Assembly: GCA_021464415.1 (NCBI GenBank)
Contig: CM038467.1
Location: 53,774,734-53,838,733 of the forward strand
From: Lonicera japonica
Lineage: Eukaryota; Streptophyta; Magnoliopsida; Dipsacales; Caprifoliaceae
DNA length: 64,000 nt
Direction: 5' to 3'
Within the stretch, counting starts at the first letter, position 1. Every line of letters begins with the position of its first letter. Under the pieces are notes generated by a model. That model was not told the DNA's origin, ran no database searches, and worked only from the letters and a program-made list of their open reading frames with translations. Shown here piece by piece: positions 23,905-35,771 of the stretch. The translations under genes and the position numbers were made by a program.

Positions 23905-25465
23905 TGTTGACCTTAAAGTCAATTAATCTTATTTTGATAATGACAATAAGTTAATATAGTGTTATTTAACTCGGTTGTTCCAATGATGATAGCCATTAGC
24001 CGATATCTTTTCCAACCAAGTGTGACGTCAAACCGATATAGTCAAACTCCCACACAAAGCTCCACAAATGCTTTCACTCACAAGAAATGAACTCAAATGA
24101 TCTCCATGTGCTTCACAAAGGATCAAAACCAAGAAAGGATCAAGAACATCAAACAAGTAAAGATACGCACAAGAAAATCAAGCATCACGAAGACTCGAAT
24201 TATCATTAAATGGAGTGAGTGCTTAGATTTTATGTAAAGATACTTTATTGATCAAATTTCTATAGCTCAAACATATTCATGCATCTTTTAAAGATTGATT
24301 CAAACTAGCTTGAAATTGAATTTATTTGAAAAACATCATTTTACAAAAATCGAGTTTCAAAATAAATTCATATTAATTTTAAATGATCATATTTTAAGCT
24401 ATAATAAAAATGGGTATCTTAGAAACATATATTTGAGGTTCAAAAATCATTAGAATTTTATTTGGAACTAAATTATTAAATTGGAAAAATATTTTTATTT
24501 TTCGTTTAAAATTCGCTCAATTTTTGCCCAGTTTTAATCTAACGGTAAAATGGAGGCCTTCTCGAACTCCGATCATTCTGAAATTTTTACAATAGTTAGA
24601 CAACATCTCCTGGCAATTTTGACTAAAATTTGAGCATGATCCAACGGTCAAATTGGGAGAAATTAACAAAACAAGTTTGAATTTTTGTGTCAAAACTAGC
24701 TGTTGGAAACTTTGAAAATGTATACCTTGGAGCCAAAACCTCTCTTAATCATCCCCAACGGCCATATGATTTTGTAAGCTATAAATATGATGTCTTAGAC
24801 ATGTTTTAATACACTTGAATCATTCTACAAACTTATTTTACATATATACAAAGTTATTCAAGTATTCAATTCATCTTATTGATCAAATTCTTCGTTTTTG
24901 AGCTATATATTTTTGATCAATTTTGATATCTCTTAGTGTGAGCTTCATTTTTATTTTGTTATACACAAGAGAGATATTGTACATTGGTGTTTGTCACCAA
25001 AAACTTGTTCAAAGTATTTTTGTGAGAGGTGTATCTCATAGAATTAGCAAGAGGGATTTCTTGTGAGAGTATTGAGAGTGTTTCAATACTTGTAAGAGTG
25101 TGTGAGAAGAATACACTTGTAGAGGTTTGATCTTCACCCGGAAGGAGATCGGTTATAGTGGAAATTCTCGGGGAACTAACCGAGCGCGGAGTAGGGGGAA
25201 CAAGCCGAACCGTGTGGACAAAAAATCTTCGACTTCAAATTGGTTCAATCTTTCTTACTCAATCTCTTTATTATTGATTGTTTAAATTGTTTGAGATTAC
25301 TTATTTATTTGCTCTTGTACTTGATTGTTTATTTGCTTACATTCCTTGATAAATTTGTTTAGTAAATTATTTTACTTAAACATTTTCGAAAATATTTTTA
25401 ATTCCGCATTAAGTTTTTAAAACCCTATTCACCCCCCCCCCCTCTAGGGTATTTTCTGACCTACA
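23905..25465 (+). repeat. Sirevirus right (3') LTR
   Basis: 1,561 bp, beginning TGTTGACC right after the polypurine tract AAAAAGGGGGAGAT and ending CCTACA before the duplicated CCCTC. It is practically identical to the left copy. Confidence 0.93.
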
Positions 25466-25470
25466 CCCTC

Positions 25471-26485
25471 GAAGCATTGTCAGTGATAGAGACTCACGAT
25501 TCACGGGAAATTTTTGGAAAGAACTCTTCAAGGTTCTCGGCTCTAAGTTGTGTATGAGTTCCAGTTACCACCCTCAGTCTGATAGACAAACTGAAAGATA
25601 CAATGCAATGCTCGAAGAATATCTACGCCACTTTGCTAATGCAACTCAGCGGAATTGGGTTAAATTGTTGGATGTGGCTCAATTATGCTTCAATGCCCAG
25701 AAGAACTCCGGGACAGGCAAGAGCGCTTTTGAAATAGTGACGGGACAACAGCCAATCCTTCCTCACACCGCTAACTCAATGTCAACGTCGAAATCCCCTA
25801 GAGCCCGCAATTTCTCTGAAGAATGGAAGCAGAATATTGAATTGGCTCGTTCACACCTAGCAAAGGCCACCCATCGAATGAAGAAGTGTGCAGATCAGAA
25901 AAGGCGACCGTTAGAGTTCCAAGTAGGAGATCTCGTAATGGTGAAGCTCCTTCCACAAGATAGGAAGTTCCTAAGGGTCGGGACCCACACCTTCTGCAAA
26001 AATTTGAAGGGCCGCTTAAGATTGTGAAGAAAATCGGGAAAGTGGCTTATCGGATTGAACCCCCTAGTTGGCTGAAGGTTCACCCAGTATTTCACGTCAG
26101 CATGCTGAAATCGTACTTTGCTGATACTTCCGATCCAACCCGAGGGGAGTCTAGTCGTCCAGGGCTAAAGCAGCGAGCAGAAGGGAAAAAGTCAGTGGAA
26201 GCCATCCTGGCTGATCGAGTTGTGACAGCTTCTCGTAAACAACACCAAGAGTTTCTCGTCAAATGGGCAGGAAGAGATCCCGAAGAGAACACTTGGGAAA
26301 GAGCATCAGACCTATCAGCCTTCCAGGACCAGATCACAACATACCTCGACCAGTTGACGAGAGCGTCAACAGCTCTGGTGGGGGAGGATGTCACGGGGTG
26401 CCTTCCAACACAACCCGTGATCGACTACTACACTTCATCAGCACCGTGCATGCGCCCGAGCGCAGCACGGCCCGACAGGCAATGA
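25471..26485 (+). pseudogene. Chromovirus integrase 3' half and chromodomain
   Basis: Resumes after the Sirevirus with integrase core (SDRDSRFTGNFW, SSYHPQSDRQTERYN) in one frame to about 25975. A missing base in a G run near 25975-25978 then shifts the frame, and the coding continues to 26485 with a GPLKIV-type C-terminal integrase region and a chromodomain (EFLVKWAGRDPEENTWE). Chromodomains direct integration towards marked chromatin in this group. The final codons run past the PPT into the right LTR, with the stop at 26483-26485. Confidence 0.9.
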
Positions 26486-26970
26486 TCGACTCCCGAGCGC
26501 AGCACGGCATCTAGTTTTATTATTCTGTTTAGATTTCCCTTATGTAAATATTGTTGTTTTCATGTAATTAGATCTAGGAATTTCCTTTGTAATTGTATTT
26601 CATTTCCTTTGTAATCGTTTTCTTGTAACTTATAAGACCCAACGTGCACTGCTACCACTCTGGTATTTTCATTAAGTGGTTATATGTGGGGATAAGACTA
26701 TCTGCCTCACACCCGAGTTGCCTACCAGTGCACGTTGTTTAGCACTTTGTTTTCAAGCTCTTACTCTCTTTCAAATTGTAATAGCTTTCCATGTAATCTT
26801 AATTCTTACAATGAAGTAATCTCAATTTGTGCTCACGCTCTCTTTAAAATTACTGTTGTTGCATGTTGTTCGTTGATTGTTAATCAAATTCGATCACATT
26901 CGACCGGGCTATCGGTTAGCACGGTAGCTCACGCGGCCTCCTTTGTGCCATCAAAGGACGCCCCATGACA
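26389..26970 (+). repeat. Chromovirus right (3') LTR
   Basis: 582 bp, starting TGTCACGGGG directly after the purine tract at 26377-26388 and ending CCATGACA before the target copy CCACT. It is 25 bp shorter than the left LTR through one deletion, with about 16 substitutions. Confidence 0.95.
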
Positions 26971-27486
26971 CCACTCCATGTCACGTAAATCCAGGCAAAT
27001 GGCCCTCAAGCTTGGGAGGAATTCAAGTTGTAAAGATTCCAAAAGAGGGAACGCTACAAGTTTACTTATTCTGACTGCTTCTACTTCTTCTTCCCTCATA
27101 AGTACTTCCATCATCTTACATTTGCTTACACTTAACTTTTTGATTTGCAAAAGACTTTTGATTGTAGAAGAATGGAATAGGTACTTCATACTATCACAAC
27201 CTTTAACTGTTAATTCGTTCAAGTTCGAAAATCCTAATGATGTGCTGAGGTGCTGCTCATCTTCAAATATCTCTATTAGTGAATCACATCTTTTTATCAT
27301 TAACTTTTTAAGATTCTGTAGCCTCGCTACCGTATTGGATGGAATAGCATATAACAGTTTGGGGCATTCAAACACAGTCATTATTGTTAAGTTACAAAAT
27401 GACCAAGCAAGAATTTGACACTGTGAAATCACTTGAGTCGCCGAGGTAGCAAAAGACTTTGTGCTCTCCAAACCAGAAACTTGGAG
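26971..27486 (-). pseudogene. NLR-B exon 4, 5' part (LRR)
   Basis: Begins after a TTTTTTTGCAG acceptor at 27486. It encodes tandem LRRs: LTIMTVFECPKLLYAI, LKKLMIKRCDSLIEIF, LNELTVKGCDSMKYLF and LESLQLEFLPSLRAI. It stops abruptly at CCACT (26971-26975), the right-hand target duplication of the Ty3/gypsy element. The frame continues without loss into 12565. No internal stop occurs. Confidence 0.85.
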
Positions 27487-28857
27487 CTGCAAAAAAACAC
27501 GAGTTCTTTTTAATAGTATTTCAACTGCTTTAGCTTGTGAGGAAAAAACTAGCTTGAGGAAGCAACATTATAGAGTAGACGAAATTGCAAAAATTTTCAA
27601 GACATTGCTCACAAGGAATTATTTTATATGAGGTATGTTTGCAATCATCTCCATTTGGTGTATACATATAAGTCTTTATAATTGTGCATCTACCTTGTAT
27701 ACAACACGCGCATCGGGAACTATGTCTAGAATGGGTAAAGACTTATTATCATAACTCAAATTTTTTGTTAAACATGCAACATTAGAGTTAAACATTGGAA
27801 TATACATTCTTGTTGTAAATAAATGTGTGAAACATTCGAATAAATATTCTTTTTGTAAATAATTCTAATCATTTGATTTAGCTGAAATAACATGTGAGGT
27901 TCTTCACATGTTAAGTGCCATTTACCATGTTGATCGTGCATTATAATGTTATTTAGAACAAAACCGACATTGTTCTATCTTTTGTTTACGGAAACTTCTC
28001 TCAGGATTACTGATTATATATCGCACCCTGTACTAATCTAGGTGATAAAAATTTGTGGAGAAAAACTCCTTGCTCAATATAGTAACTTGGCATTGCGAAC
28101 AACATATCCAAAAATTAGTCCGATCCAACGGTGCAATCAAAAGTTACAACTAATTTACAGCAGCTCATAAAAATTTGTGAGACTTAGTGGTGCTTGAATC
28201 CCCAAAACATATCTATTGGTACGGACAACATCATCATAGAAAAAAGGCAAGTTGAAGAACTATATTGGAAGATTTCAAGTTTCAAAGTGCCATTCTAGAG
28301 TGAGGTTTTTTTTTTTTTGTTTTTTTTTTTTTGGAAAAAAGGCCGACTTGTGTAGAACGACACAAGGATTTGAGGACAAATCCTTTTCAAGAGGAGGGAA
28401 ATGATGTGAACAAGGCTAGTACAAGCTCAAGTATATGGATTGAAGTATACACAAGCCCAATTCAAGTTTCTGTGGGTTCGGTTACAAGAGGTTTGTGTAA
28501 CCGAACCCACATAAACTTGAATTGGGCTTGTGTATGCTTCAATCCATGTACTTGAGCTTGTACTAGCCTTGTTCACATCACGAAATAAGGGCATGTTTAT
28601 CAATTGTGTTTTAAAATGAAGGTTTTGACTAAAATTATGTTTTGTGCAAATTTAACTTTTCAATCCAAAAAAAAATTAGTTTATGATAAGGGACTTCTGC
28701 AACTCCGATTAATTTAACTTTTTGCATACATCTTTGATGGATAATAATGATTTAATCCAACAAATAGATTGATGAATTATGAAGTTGAGAAAAAATTATT
28801 AACGAGCTCGATGTAACTTAAACTTTACCCAGTATATATATATATGTATATTATTAC
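27487..28857. other. NLR-B intron between exons 3 and 4, enlarged by TE debris
   Basis: 1,371 bp of intron. It contains T-rich runs (28309-28333), a scrap at 28340-28401 resembling the 3' end of a Ty3/gypsy pol with a GAGGAGGGAAA purine tract (plus strand, DLRTNPFQEEG), and the hairpin at 28402-28580. ATCCAACGGT occurs at 28123-28132. The rest is AT-rich and unremarkable. Confidence 0.55.
28402..28580. repeat. Near-perfect inverted repeat, 85-bp arms, 9-bp loop
   Basis: Arm 1 28402-28486 (starts TGATGTGAAC) and arm 2 28496-28580 (ends GTTCACATCA) pair at about 82 of 85 positions around the loop AGAGGTTTG. It directly follows a gypsy-type polypurine tract, so each arm may be the first 85 bp of an LTR and its inverted copy. 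Transcribed from either strand it would form a long, nearly perfect hairpin, a potential source of small RNAs. Confidence 0.85.
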
Positions 28858-29520
28858 ATTTTCAACAAATTTAGGTGAAGTAGATCCAGCATTCGGAGCT
28901 CCCAAAGACAGCATATCAAAAGCATAAGCTCCGGGACCAATGCCTAGAAGATTTGGTAGACCATTAAGTTCCAGACACTGCAACTTGGGAAAGAAATACA
29001 TGTCAACTACATCTTCTTGGCCTTCTACTCCATTCGTTCTCGAAACAACTTCCTCTATCACTTCACAACTCTTTATTTGAAACAATTCCAAGTTTACTAG
29101 TAACTTTGCAATAGGCGGAGAGAATAAGTATCTTAAACTTCCGCAACCATAAAGATGTAGACGAGTTAGGTTGCAAAAGCCCTCAAAACCTTATGGGCTT
29201 TTCTTCCAAACATGTGTCATCCTTTTTAGATACCCCATTTTCAATACGTCTAACCGGTTAAATGTTATGGCCATGGGTTTCTGCCTAATAGCCAACTCTT
29301 CAAGATCAAATACAACCTCGATGGAGTCGCAGTCTCTTAGATATAGTTTTTCAAGATTATCATATCCTGGAATTGAACGGTAACCGAGTGAAACAGGATT
29401 ACAGCCTATCAAATCCACCGTCTTCAATTTATAAGAGTAATGAGTATGGAAATGATTACTCCATAAACCAAGCAAGTCCATTCCACAAACTTGTATATAC
29501 TCCAAGCTAGGCAATGCCAT
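28858..29520 (-). pseudogene. NLR-B exon 3 (LRR) with one nonsense codon
   Basis: Starts after a CTTCACTAG acceptor at 29520 and ends at 28858 before GTAATA, giving 663 nt (221 codons), phase 0 at both ends. Encodes LRRs (LKTVDLIGCNPVSLGY, LEKLYLRDCDSIEVVF, LECLELN-like LQCLELNGLPNLLGI). A TAA at 29193-29191 interrupts the frame; LRR coding continues in the same frame after it. The donor is the weakest of the predicted splice sites, and an AT-repeat lies just beyond it. Confidence 0.78.
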
Positions 29521-29964
29521 CTAGTGAAGTGCATTCATTCAAGTTAACATAAATAGTGAGAATTAAAATTAATTCTTTATATATGATTTTTTTTAAAATT
29601 ATTTTTATATAAAATAGTATAAGTGCATGCTATTTTCAATATGGAGAAGGGTGAGTTTTAGTCTTCACCAAATGTGTCAAGTTCAAATGTCAAGAAGTAA
29701 CTTATGTGGAATCTAAAATGACTATTCCGGCCTTTCCTAAAATTCAAATCAAACGAACCCTTAATGGCGTCCCAAAGAGGAAAATGGACTCTTAATTTAA
29801 GTTTAAAGGTGTAAAATATAACCGCTTCCAGCACCATTCATATTTGTTCCATCCAGAAAATTGAGTAAATTATTCAGTAATTTGGCAACATTTCATTTCC
29901 ATGGCAATACACGTATGGATTATAAAGAAAAGGGAAAATTTTCTTTAGCAGATGTAAGACATAC

Positions 29965-30348
29965 CTCGTGGTCATTTTTGTCCTTCCGGGTAGAGTTCGT
30001 ATTGGCAAACATATCTGATTCTTTTCCACAGTTCTCCAGTATTAGTGTTTTCATGGAAAGCCACCTAAAAATGTAACCCTTGGGCAAAATAGTTAACAGG
30101 TTTTGCAGCGAAGAAAGACGCCAATAATTTAGTTGGGGGAACAATATTATTCCCTCCATTGTAGACACTTCTTTTCCGTTCCCTTTTGCTGCTGCAATTG
30201 CTTTCAAAGATAAGCACGACTGTAGCTCTAGATGTTGAAGTTCCCCCAAAAAGATTGCGATTGAATGTGTGAGCACTTGTCTTAAACTATTACAAGAAAT
30301 CACTTTCAGAGATCTCAGCTTTTGAGGTACCCAAACTGTGTGTGTACC
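29965..30348 (-). pseudogene. NLR-B exon 2 (LRR)
   Basis: A 384-nt open stretch of exactly 128 codons bounded by a TTTGATAG acceptor (upstream of 30348) and a GAG|GTATGT donor (after 29965), both phase 0. It encodes LRR-like sequence: LRSLKVISCNSLRQVLTHS, LQHLELQSCLSLKAIA and FPQLNYWRLSSLQNLL. This repeat style continues that of exon 1. Intron 2 spans 29964-29521. Confidence 0.8.
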
Positions 30349-30662
30349 CTATCAAACAATTGAATAGAGTCAATGATGCATGTTTGTACTCTAAAGACAA
30401 ATTTTTAGCTTTTGCGAAGCCACATGCATAAAAATAGATGAAAGCATTCTACAGATGATAAAGAAACAAATTGAAGAGACGTCATTTTCTTTTCTTTCTT
30501 TTCTTTTTCTTTTTATTTCTATATTTTTGGTTTTATGCGCATAAGTGCTTTCATTTTACTATCCAATTTGTGGATATTTATATATAACATGCTTATCATG
30601 ATAACCATTCAACTTCTTATCTAAGTAAATAGAATTAGGAGTATAAATGTTAAGTAATTTAC

Positions 30663-31134
30663 CTTTTGGTTGAAGAGGGGATGCATGGTAGAATAACGGT
30701 TGTGCTTATTTGAAGCCGAAGAGTTCACCTCAGTGAATAGACTAGTCAGCTTTGGTAGTTTGGTAGGTTCCAATTCTACAAGTTGAGGAAGCACAACTGC
30801 ATCTACAGCTTTACAGAAACTGACCAGGTTTCGTAGATGAGAAAGATGCAAGTATTTCAAGCTAGGGAACTCAATCTTACTGAATGTGTTTGTCTCATCT
30901 TCTTGATTTCCTTTATTTCTAGAAAATAGTTCTTTCATCATTTCACACTCAGTAATTTCTAGCCGTTCAAGCTTAACGAGACCTCTTGCAATATACAAGG
31001 GAAATACACTTTCCAACTTACGACATGCGAACAGATGCAGAAATCTTAAGATCCCAAAAGATGCCAGCTGAGCGGGAGATTCTGGTATCTCCATCTTTGT
31101 GACTTCCCGAAATCTCTCCACAGGACGCTGGGCG
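30663..31134 (-). pseudogene. NLR-B exon 1, 3' part (LRRs)
   Basis: Continues exon 1 beyond the copia insertion: bases 31129 downward join the codon interrupted at 36157 with the frame intact (31130-31134 is the second TSD copy). It encodes LRR sequence such as LRFLHLFACRKLESVFPL and LKYLHLSHLRNLVSF. It ends after an AAG codon at 30663 followed by GTAAAT, a good donor. Intron 1 runs to about 30349 and includes a TTTTC-rich tract near 30485-30520. No stop occurs in this part. Confidence 0.85.
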
Positions 31135-31519
31135 TGTGAGTTTGGCTCACATTTAGTAAAATTGGCAAAATTCTAGCAGTGGGCAATTTTCCTTTATTTG
31201 CCGTTTTTTGGCTCATTTGTGCATAAGTTAGTTTTTGCTTAAAATTGACTTTGAGAGCTAAATTTGGTGAGAAATTTATGTGTGTGCTTGTAATCACTCT
31301 TTGTTCCCAATTATCAATTGAAGCTATCATCTGTGTGGATTAGTGGCGTTTACGCCGACACCACGGTAAAACCTTGTCTTGCTCAATTATTTCTTTATTT
31401 CCTATTTCTCTATTGTGGGTGTACTTTTTTGTGTCAGTTTTTCTTTAGGGTAAACCATTTGGGCTTATGAGATCCCTCCGCGTTGCGTCGTGCTCAGTAG
31501 TGAACGGTTTGGCGCAACA
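31135..31519 (+). repeat. Tork-like copia left (5') LTR
   Basis: 385 bp, TGTGAG...GCAACA, equal in length to the right copy with about 17 substitutions counted by eye, mostly transitions. Confidence 0.93.
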
Positions 31520-31649
31520 AATTGGTATCAGAGGTTAAAACGAGAAAGGTGGGTTTTGTGTCGCACGTCAAGTGTTTGATAAAATTCCTAAGTGAGATTT
31601 TTCAATCTTTGTCTCGTTGTTGGTTTGTCAAGTCCATTAGTGATTGAAG

Positions 31650-34600
31650 ATGACTACTTCTAAGACCTCAAAGGTGTCAGCGATAAAGTTTGACGTAGAG
31701 AAATTCGACGGGAAGTTAGTCAATTTCGGCATGTGGCAATGTCAAATGCGAGATGTCTTGATTCAACAGGAGTTGCATAAGGCATTGTTGGGTGTGGTAG
31801 CTAAGTCCACGACGATGACATATCTTAAATGGGAAGAGTATGATTTGAAGGCTTGTAGCACTATCCGGTTACATCTAGCTCAAAATGTGATATACTATGT
31901 TATGCGTGAGAAATCCGCGGCTAGCATATGGAAGATACTGGAAGAGAAGTACATGATGAAGAGTATAGAGAATCGTCTCTATCTCAAGAAGAAGTTGTTC
32001 TGGTTTGAATATGCTAGAGGTACATCAATGAGTGAGCATGTCGATGAGTTTAACAAGATGATTTCTGATTTGTTAAACTTGAACGAGGACATGAAAGATG
32101 AGGATAAGGCTATCTTGTTGCTCAATTCACTTCCGGAATCCTATGACCATTTAAGCACCATTTTGTTATATGGTAAGGATTCAGTGAAATATGAGGACGT
32201 TTCTTCGGCACTGCTTGGTAATGAGCAGAGGCAGAGGGAGAAATGTAGTACATCGTCCGATGCATTGGTGACGCGGGGAAGGACATATGATCGGAAACAA
32301 GAAAAGCACAACTCTCGGTCCAAGTCACGTACTAAGTACTTGGATAACATGGAATGTTACAAGTGCAAAAGGAAAGGGCATATGAAGAAGAATTGTCATA
32401 ACGCTTGGGTAGACAAGGGGAAGAAGGAGAATGTGGATGATACCGCGAATTTTGTTACTTCAGGGGATGATGATTTCGAGAGTATGTTAGTGGTTACTCC
32501 TAGGGAAAGCTCAACGGACGAGTGAATTTTAGACTCAGGTTGTTCGTACCACATATGTGCAAACAAGGACCTTTTCCATACCTTGACGAAGGTGAATGGA
32601 GGAACGGTTTTGATGGGCAATGATCACGTTTGTAGGACGGAGGGTATTGGAACGGTCAAGTTGAAGCTACATGACGGAGCAGTCAGAACTCTGAATGAAG
32701 TCAGGTACATCCCAGATCTGAAGAAGAATTTGATTTCTTTGGGTTCTTTAGATTCCAACGGGTGCAAGATTGTACTCGAGAATAGAATGCTAAAGGTTAC
32801 TTCCGGTGCCTTAGTGTTGATGAAGGGAAAGAAAGAGGGTAATCTCTATTTCCTTCAATGTAGTACGGTGACGGGTAGCGTTTCAGTTTCTACGGAAGCT
32901 GGTGGAGCAAGTACAAGCTCGGATTCAACAAGATTATGGCATATGAGATTGGGACATACCGGGGAGAAGGCAATGACGGTGTTATGTAATCAAGGTTTGC
33001 TCAAGGGTGCGAAGAGCTGCAAGCTGGAGTTTTGCGAGCATTGTGTGCTCGAGAAACAGACACGAGTAAAGTTTGGGACGGCTATTCATTGCACGAAGGG
33101 GTTGCTTGACTACATACACACGGATGTCTGGGGACCTTCCAAGACGAAATCCTTATGAGGTAATCAATTCTTTGTTACATTTGTAGATGATTTCTCTAGG
33201 AGGATTTGGATATATCTCCTGAAGCACAAAGACAAGGTCTTTGGGGTGTTTCTAAGGTGGAAGAAGATGGTCAAAAATCAGCTTGGTAGGAAGATCAAGG
33301 TACTTAGATCCGATAACGGCGGAGAGTACACTAGTGATCCGTTTAAGGAGTACTGCCAAGATGAGGGAATTGTTCGCCATTTCACGGTTAGAGGTACACC
33401 ACAGCAAAATGGAGTAGCTGAGAGGATGAACCGTACCTTACTTGAAAAAGTGAGGTGTATGCTGTCAAATGCAAATTTGGGAAAACAGAATTGGGCGGAG
33501 GCCTTATCCTATGCGAGCTACATTGTTAACATGTTGCCATCTTCAGGGGTCGATTACAAAACTCCTATAGAGGTTTGGACAGGATCTCATGCGAGTTACG
33601 ATTCATTACACATATTTGGGTGTCCGGCTTATTATCACGTCCGTGAAGATAAGATTGATCCAAGAGCCCGGAAGGCGATTTTTATGGGTTCAAGATTTGG
33701 AGTCAAGGGATATAAGTTGTGGTGTCTACAAGATCGAAAAATGATCGTTAGCAAAGATGTTACATTTGACGAGGCATCTTTGCTCAAGATGCCTACGGGA
33801 GAAAATGTAAAGGCTCTCGATGAGAGTGAGAAGAATGGAGTGGTGCAAACGGAAATTACTACGCCGGTGTTGACTATTCCGGTGCAATCGGAATTGACTA
33901 ATCCGGTTGATTCTTCTGATAGTGATTCGGAGAATGTGGTGATTCCTATTGAGGGGTTTAGTCAATAACAACGAGAGGTGCCGTCTTTGGCGAGTGGAAG
34001 GGAGCCGAGAGCTCGACGGGCACCGCAATGATTTGGCTATGAAGATAGTGTGGCATATGCATTGGTGGTTTATGGCGATGAACCGACTTCTTATCGGGAG
34101 GCAGTGGCGGATAGTCATTGTGATGAATGGAAGGCGGCCATGGGTGAGGAGATGAATTATCTTCACAAGAATGAAACCTGGGATATTTGCAAGTTGCCAA
34201 AGGGGAAAAAGTCAATTGGGTGCAAATGGGTGTTTGCCAAGAAAGACGGGGTTCTAGATTCGGATGTTCGGTATAAAGCAAGATTGGTAGCTAAGGGATT
34301 TGCACAGAGGGAAGGAGTGGATTATAATGAAGTCTTCTCTCCGGTAGTAAAACACACTTCCATTAGAGTGCTATTAGCTATGGTTTCGCAGTTTGACTTA
34401 GAGCTTGAACAACTCGACGTCAAGACGGCGTTCTTGCATGGGGATCTAGAGGAGGAGATTTATATATCTCAACCAAAGGGGTTCGAGGTTGTTGGTAAGG
34501 AAGATTGTGTTTGTAAACTGAATAAGTCTTTGTATGGGTTGAAGCAATCACCTAGACAATGGTACAAAAAGTTTGACACATTCATGGTGGCTCAGAAATT

Positions 34601-35642
34601 CAAGCGGAGTGATTTTGATCATTGCGTTTATTTCAAGAAACTCAAGGAGGATTCGTTTATCTACTTACTCTTATATGTTGATGATATGCTTATTTGTTCA
34701 TCGAGTATGTTTGATATCAACACGGTGAAGGCTCAGTTGAGTCTCGAGTTTGAGATGAAGGACTTGGGTGGAGCTAAGAAGATTCTGGGAATGGAGATAG
34801 TTAGAGAGAGGAATAAGGGAAGATTGTGCCTCACTCAGAGGCAATATCTAGAGAAAGTGGTAGTCCGATTTGGGATGCAGGACTCAAAGCCTGTGAGTGT
34901 CCCATTGGCTCCTCACTTTAAGCTCTCGACAACTATGGCTCCAGAAACAGATGAAGAGGTGGAGTATATGGCTTAAGTTCCGTATGCTAGTGCAGTAGGA
35001 AGCTTGATGTATGCCATGGTGTGTACTCGACCGGATATTGCTCAGGCAATGAGCATTGTGAGTAGATTCATGGCCAATCCGGGGAAACAGCATTGGAATG
35101 CTGTTAAGTGTATTTTGCGGTGTCTACAAGGGAGGAAGAATAAGGGGTTGGTGTACCAGAGAACCGAGGGGTCTATTATTTGTGGTTATGTTGATTCGGA
35201 CTATGCTGGGGATCTTGATAAGCGACGGTCGACCACGGGGTATGTTTTCACATTTAGTGGTGGTCCGATTAGTTGGAGGTCGATGTTGCAAGGTGTAGTG
35301 GCGTTGTCTACTATGGAAGCAGAGTATATTGCAGCAACATAGGCGGTCAAGGAAACATTGTGGCTTCGGGGTTTGATAGGTGATTTGGGGATGGTTCAGG
35401 AGAATGTCGATGTACATTGTGATAGCCAAAGCGCTATTCATTTAGCCAAGAACCAAGTTCATCATGGACGGACGAAGCACATCGATGTCCGGTTTCATTT
35501 TATACGGGAGATTATCGAGAGTGGTGAAATAATTTTGAAGAAAATTGGCACCAAGGATAATCCTGCAGATATGATGACGAAGGTGGTACCGACGACCAAG
35601 TTTGAGCATTGCTCGACTTTGGTTAACATTCTTCGATGTTAA
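31650..35642 (+). pseudogene. Tork-like copia Gag-Pol, one frame, six nonsense codons
   Basis: The whole polyprotein lies in one frame from the ATG at 31650 to TAA 35640-35642 (1,330 codons, typical of Tnt1-like elements). Gag (FDGKLVNFGMWQCQMRDVL) is followed by zinc knuckle CYKCKRKGHMKKNC. The protease is cut near LDSGCSYH. Next come the pre-integrase motif LWHMRLGHTGEKAM, the integrase (HTDVWGPS, RSDNGGEY, GTPQQNGVAERMN), RT with YVDDMLIC, and RNase H with DSDYAGDLDKRRSTTGY and TKHIDVRFHFIREI. Stops: 32523-32525 TGA, 33156-33158 TGA, 33966-33968 TAA, 34029-34031 TGA, 34974-34976 TAA, 35340-35342 TAG. I found no frameshift. Confidence 0.92.
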
Positions 35643-35771
35643 GACCCGTTCGGGGGTGGAGGCTCTTCGGGGCTAGGTGTGATGCTATAACAGTATTGAT
35701 GGAGGAACAAGAGGAGTGAGGTGTGCAATTTGCTGGACGGAATAGTTACATGATTCGCCAAGGTGGAGATT

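Larger units (their letters stand above)
17077..25465 (+). mobile_element. Sirevirus-like Ty1/copia element, very young
   Basis: LTRs 17077-18634 (1,558 bp) and 23905-25465 (1,561 bp) begin TGTTGACC and end CCTACA. The perfect duplication CCCTC lies at 17072-17076 and 25466-25470, inside the chromovirus integrase. The PBS TGGTATCAGAGG (18637-18648) fits tRNA-Met. Protease-integrase-RT-RNase H order is copia. Sirevirus traits are the CACCCCCCCC-CTCTAGG stretch near each LTR end and several GGGGGAG polypurine motifs after pol (23734-23749, 23815-23824, 23891-23904). No env-like frame is present. The LTRs differ at one base plus C-tract length, so insertion was recent. Pol nevertheless has a 2-bp insertion. 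Confidence 0.93.
12571..26970 (+). mobile_element. Ty3/gypsy chromovirus, full length, interrupted by copia
   Basis: LTRs 12571-13177 (607 bp) and 26389-26970 (582 bp) begin TGTCAC and end TGACA. They are flanked by the perfect 5-bp duplication CCACT (12566-12570, 26971-26975). The primer-binding site TGGTATCAGAG at 13180-13190 matches initiator tRNA-Met. A purine tract GGTGGGGGAGGA precedes the right LTR. Gene order gag-protease-RT-RNase H-integrase-chromodomain identifies a chromovirus, probably Galadriel- or Reina-like from the chromodomain and LTR size. It lies antisense to NLR-B inside exon 4. Its integrase is split by the Sirevirus at 17077-25465. Pol carries three in-frame stops and one 1-bp deletion, so the copy is inactive. 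Confidence 0.95.

Noticed and set aside
23727..23954. 75-codon frame after Sirevirus pol as an env-like protein
   Set aside because: It crosses the polypurine tract into the LTR and has no plausible domain.
26929..26970. NLR frame extending into the chromovirus LTR
   Set aside because: Residues beyond CCACT are LTR sequence read in frame by chance; the true exon continues at 12565.
28331..28555. 74-codon frame
   Set aside because: It spans a gypsy pol scrap and one hairpin arm; not a gene.
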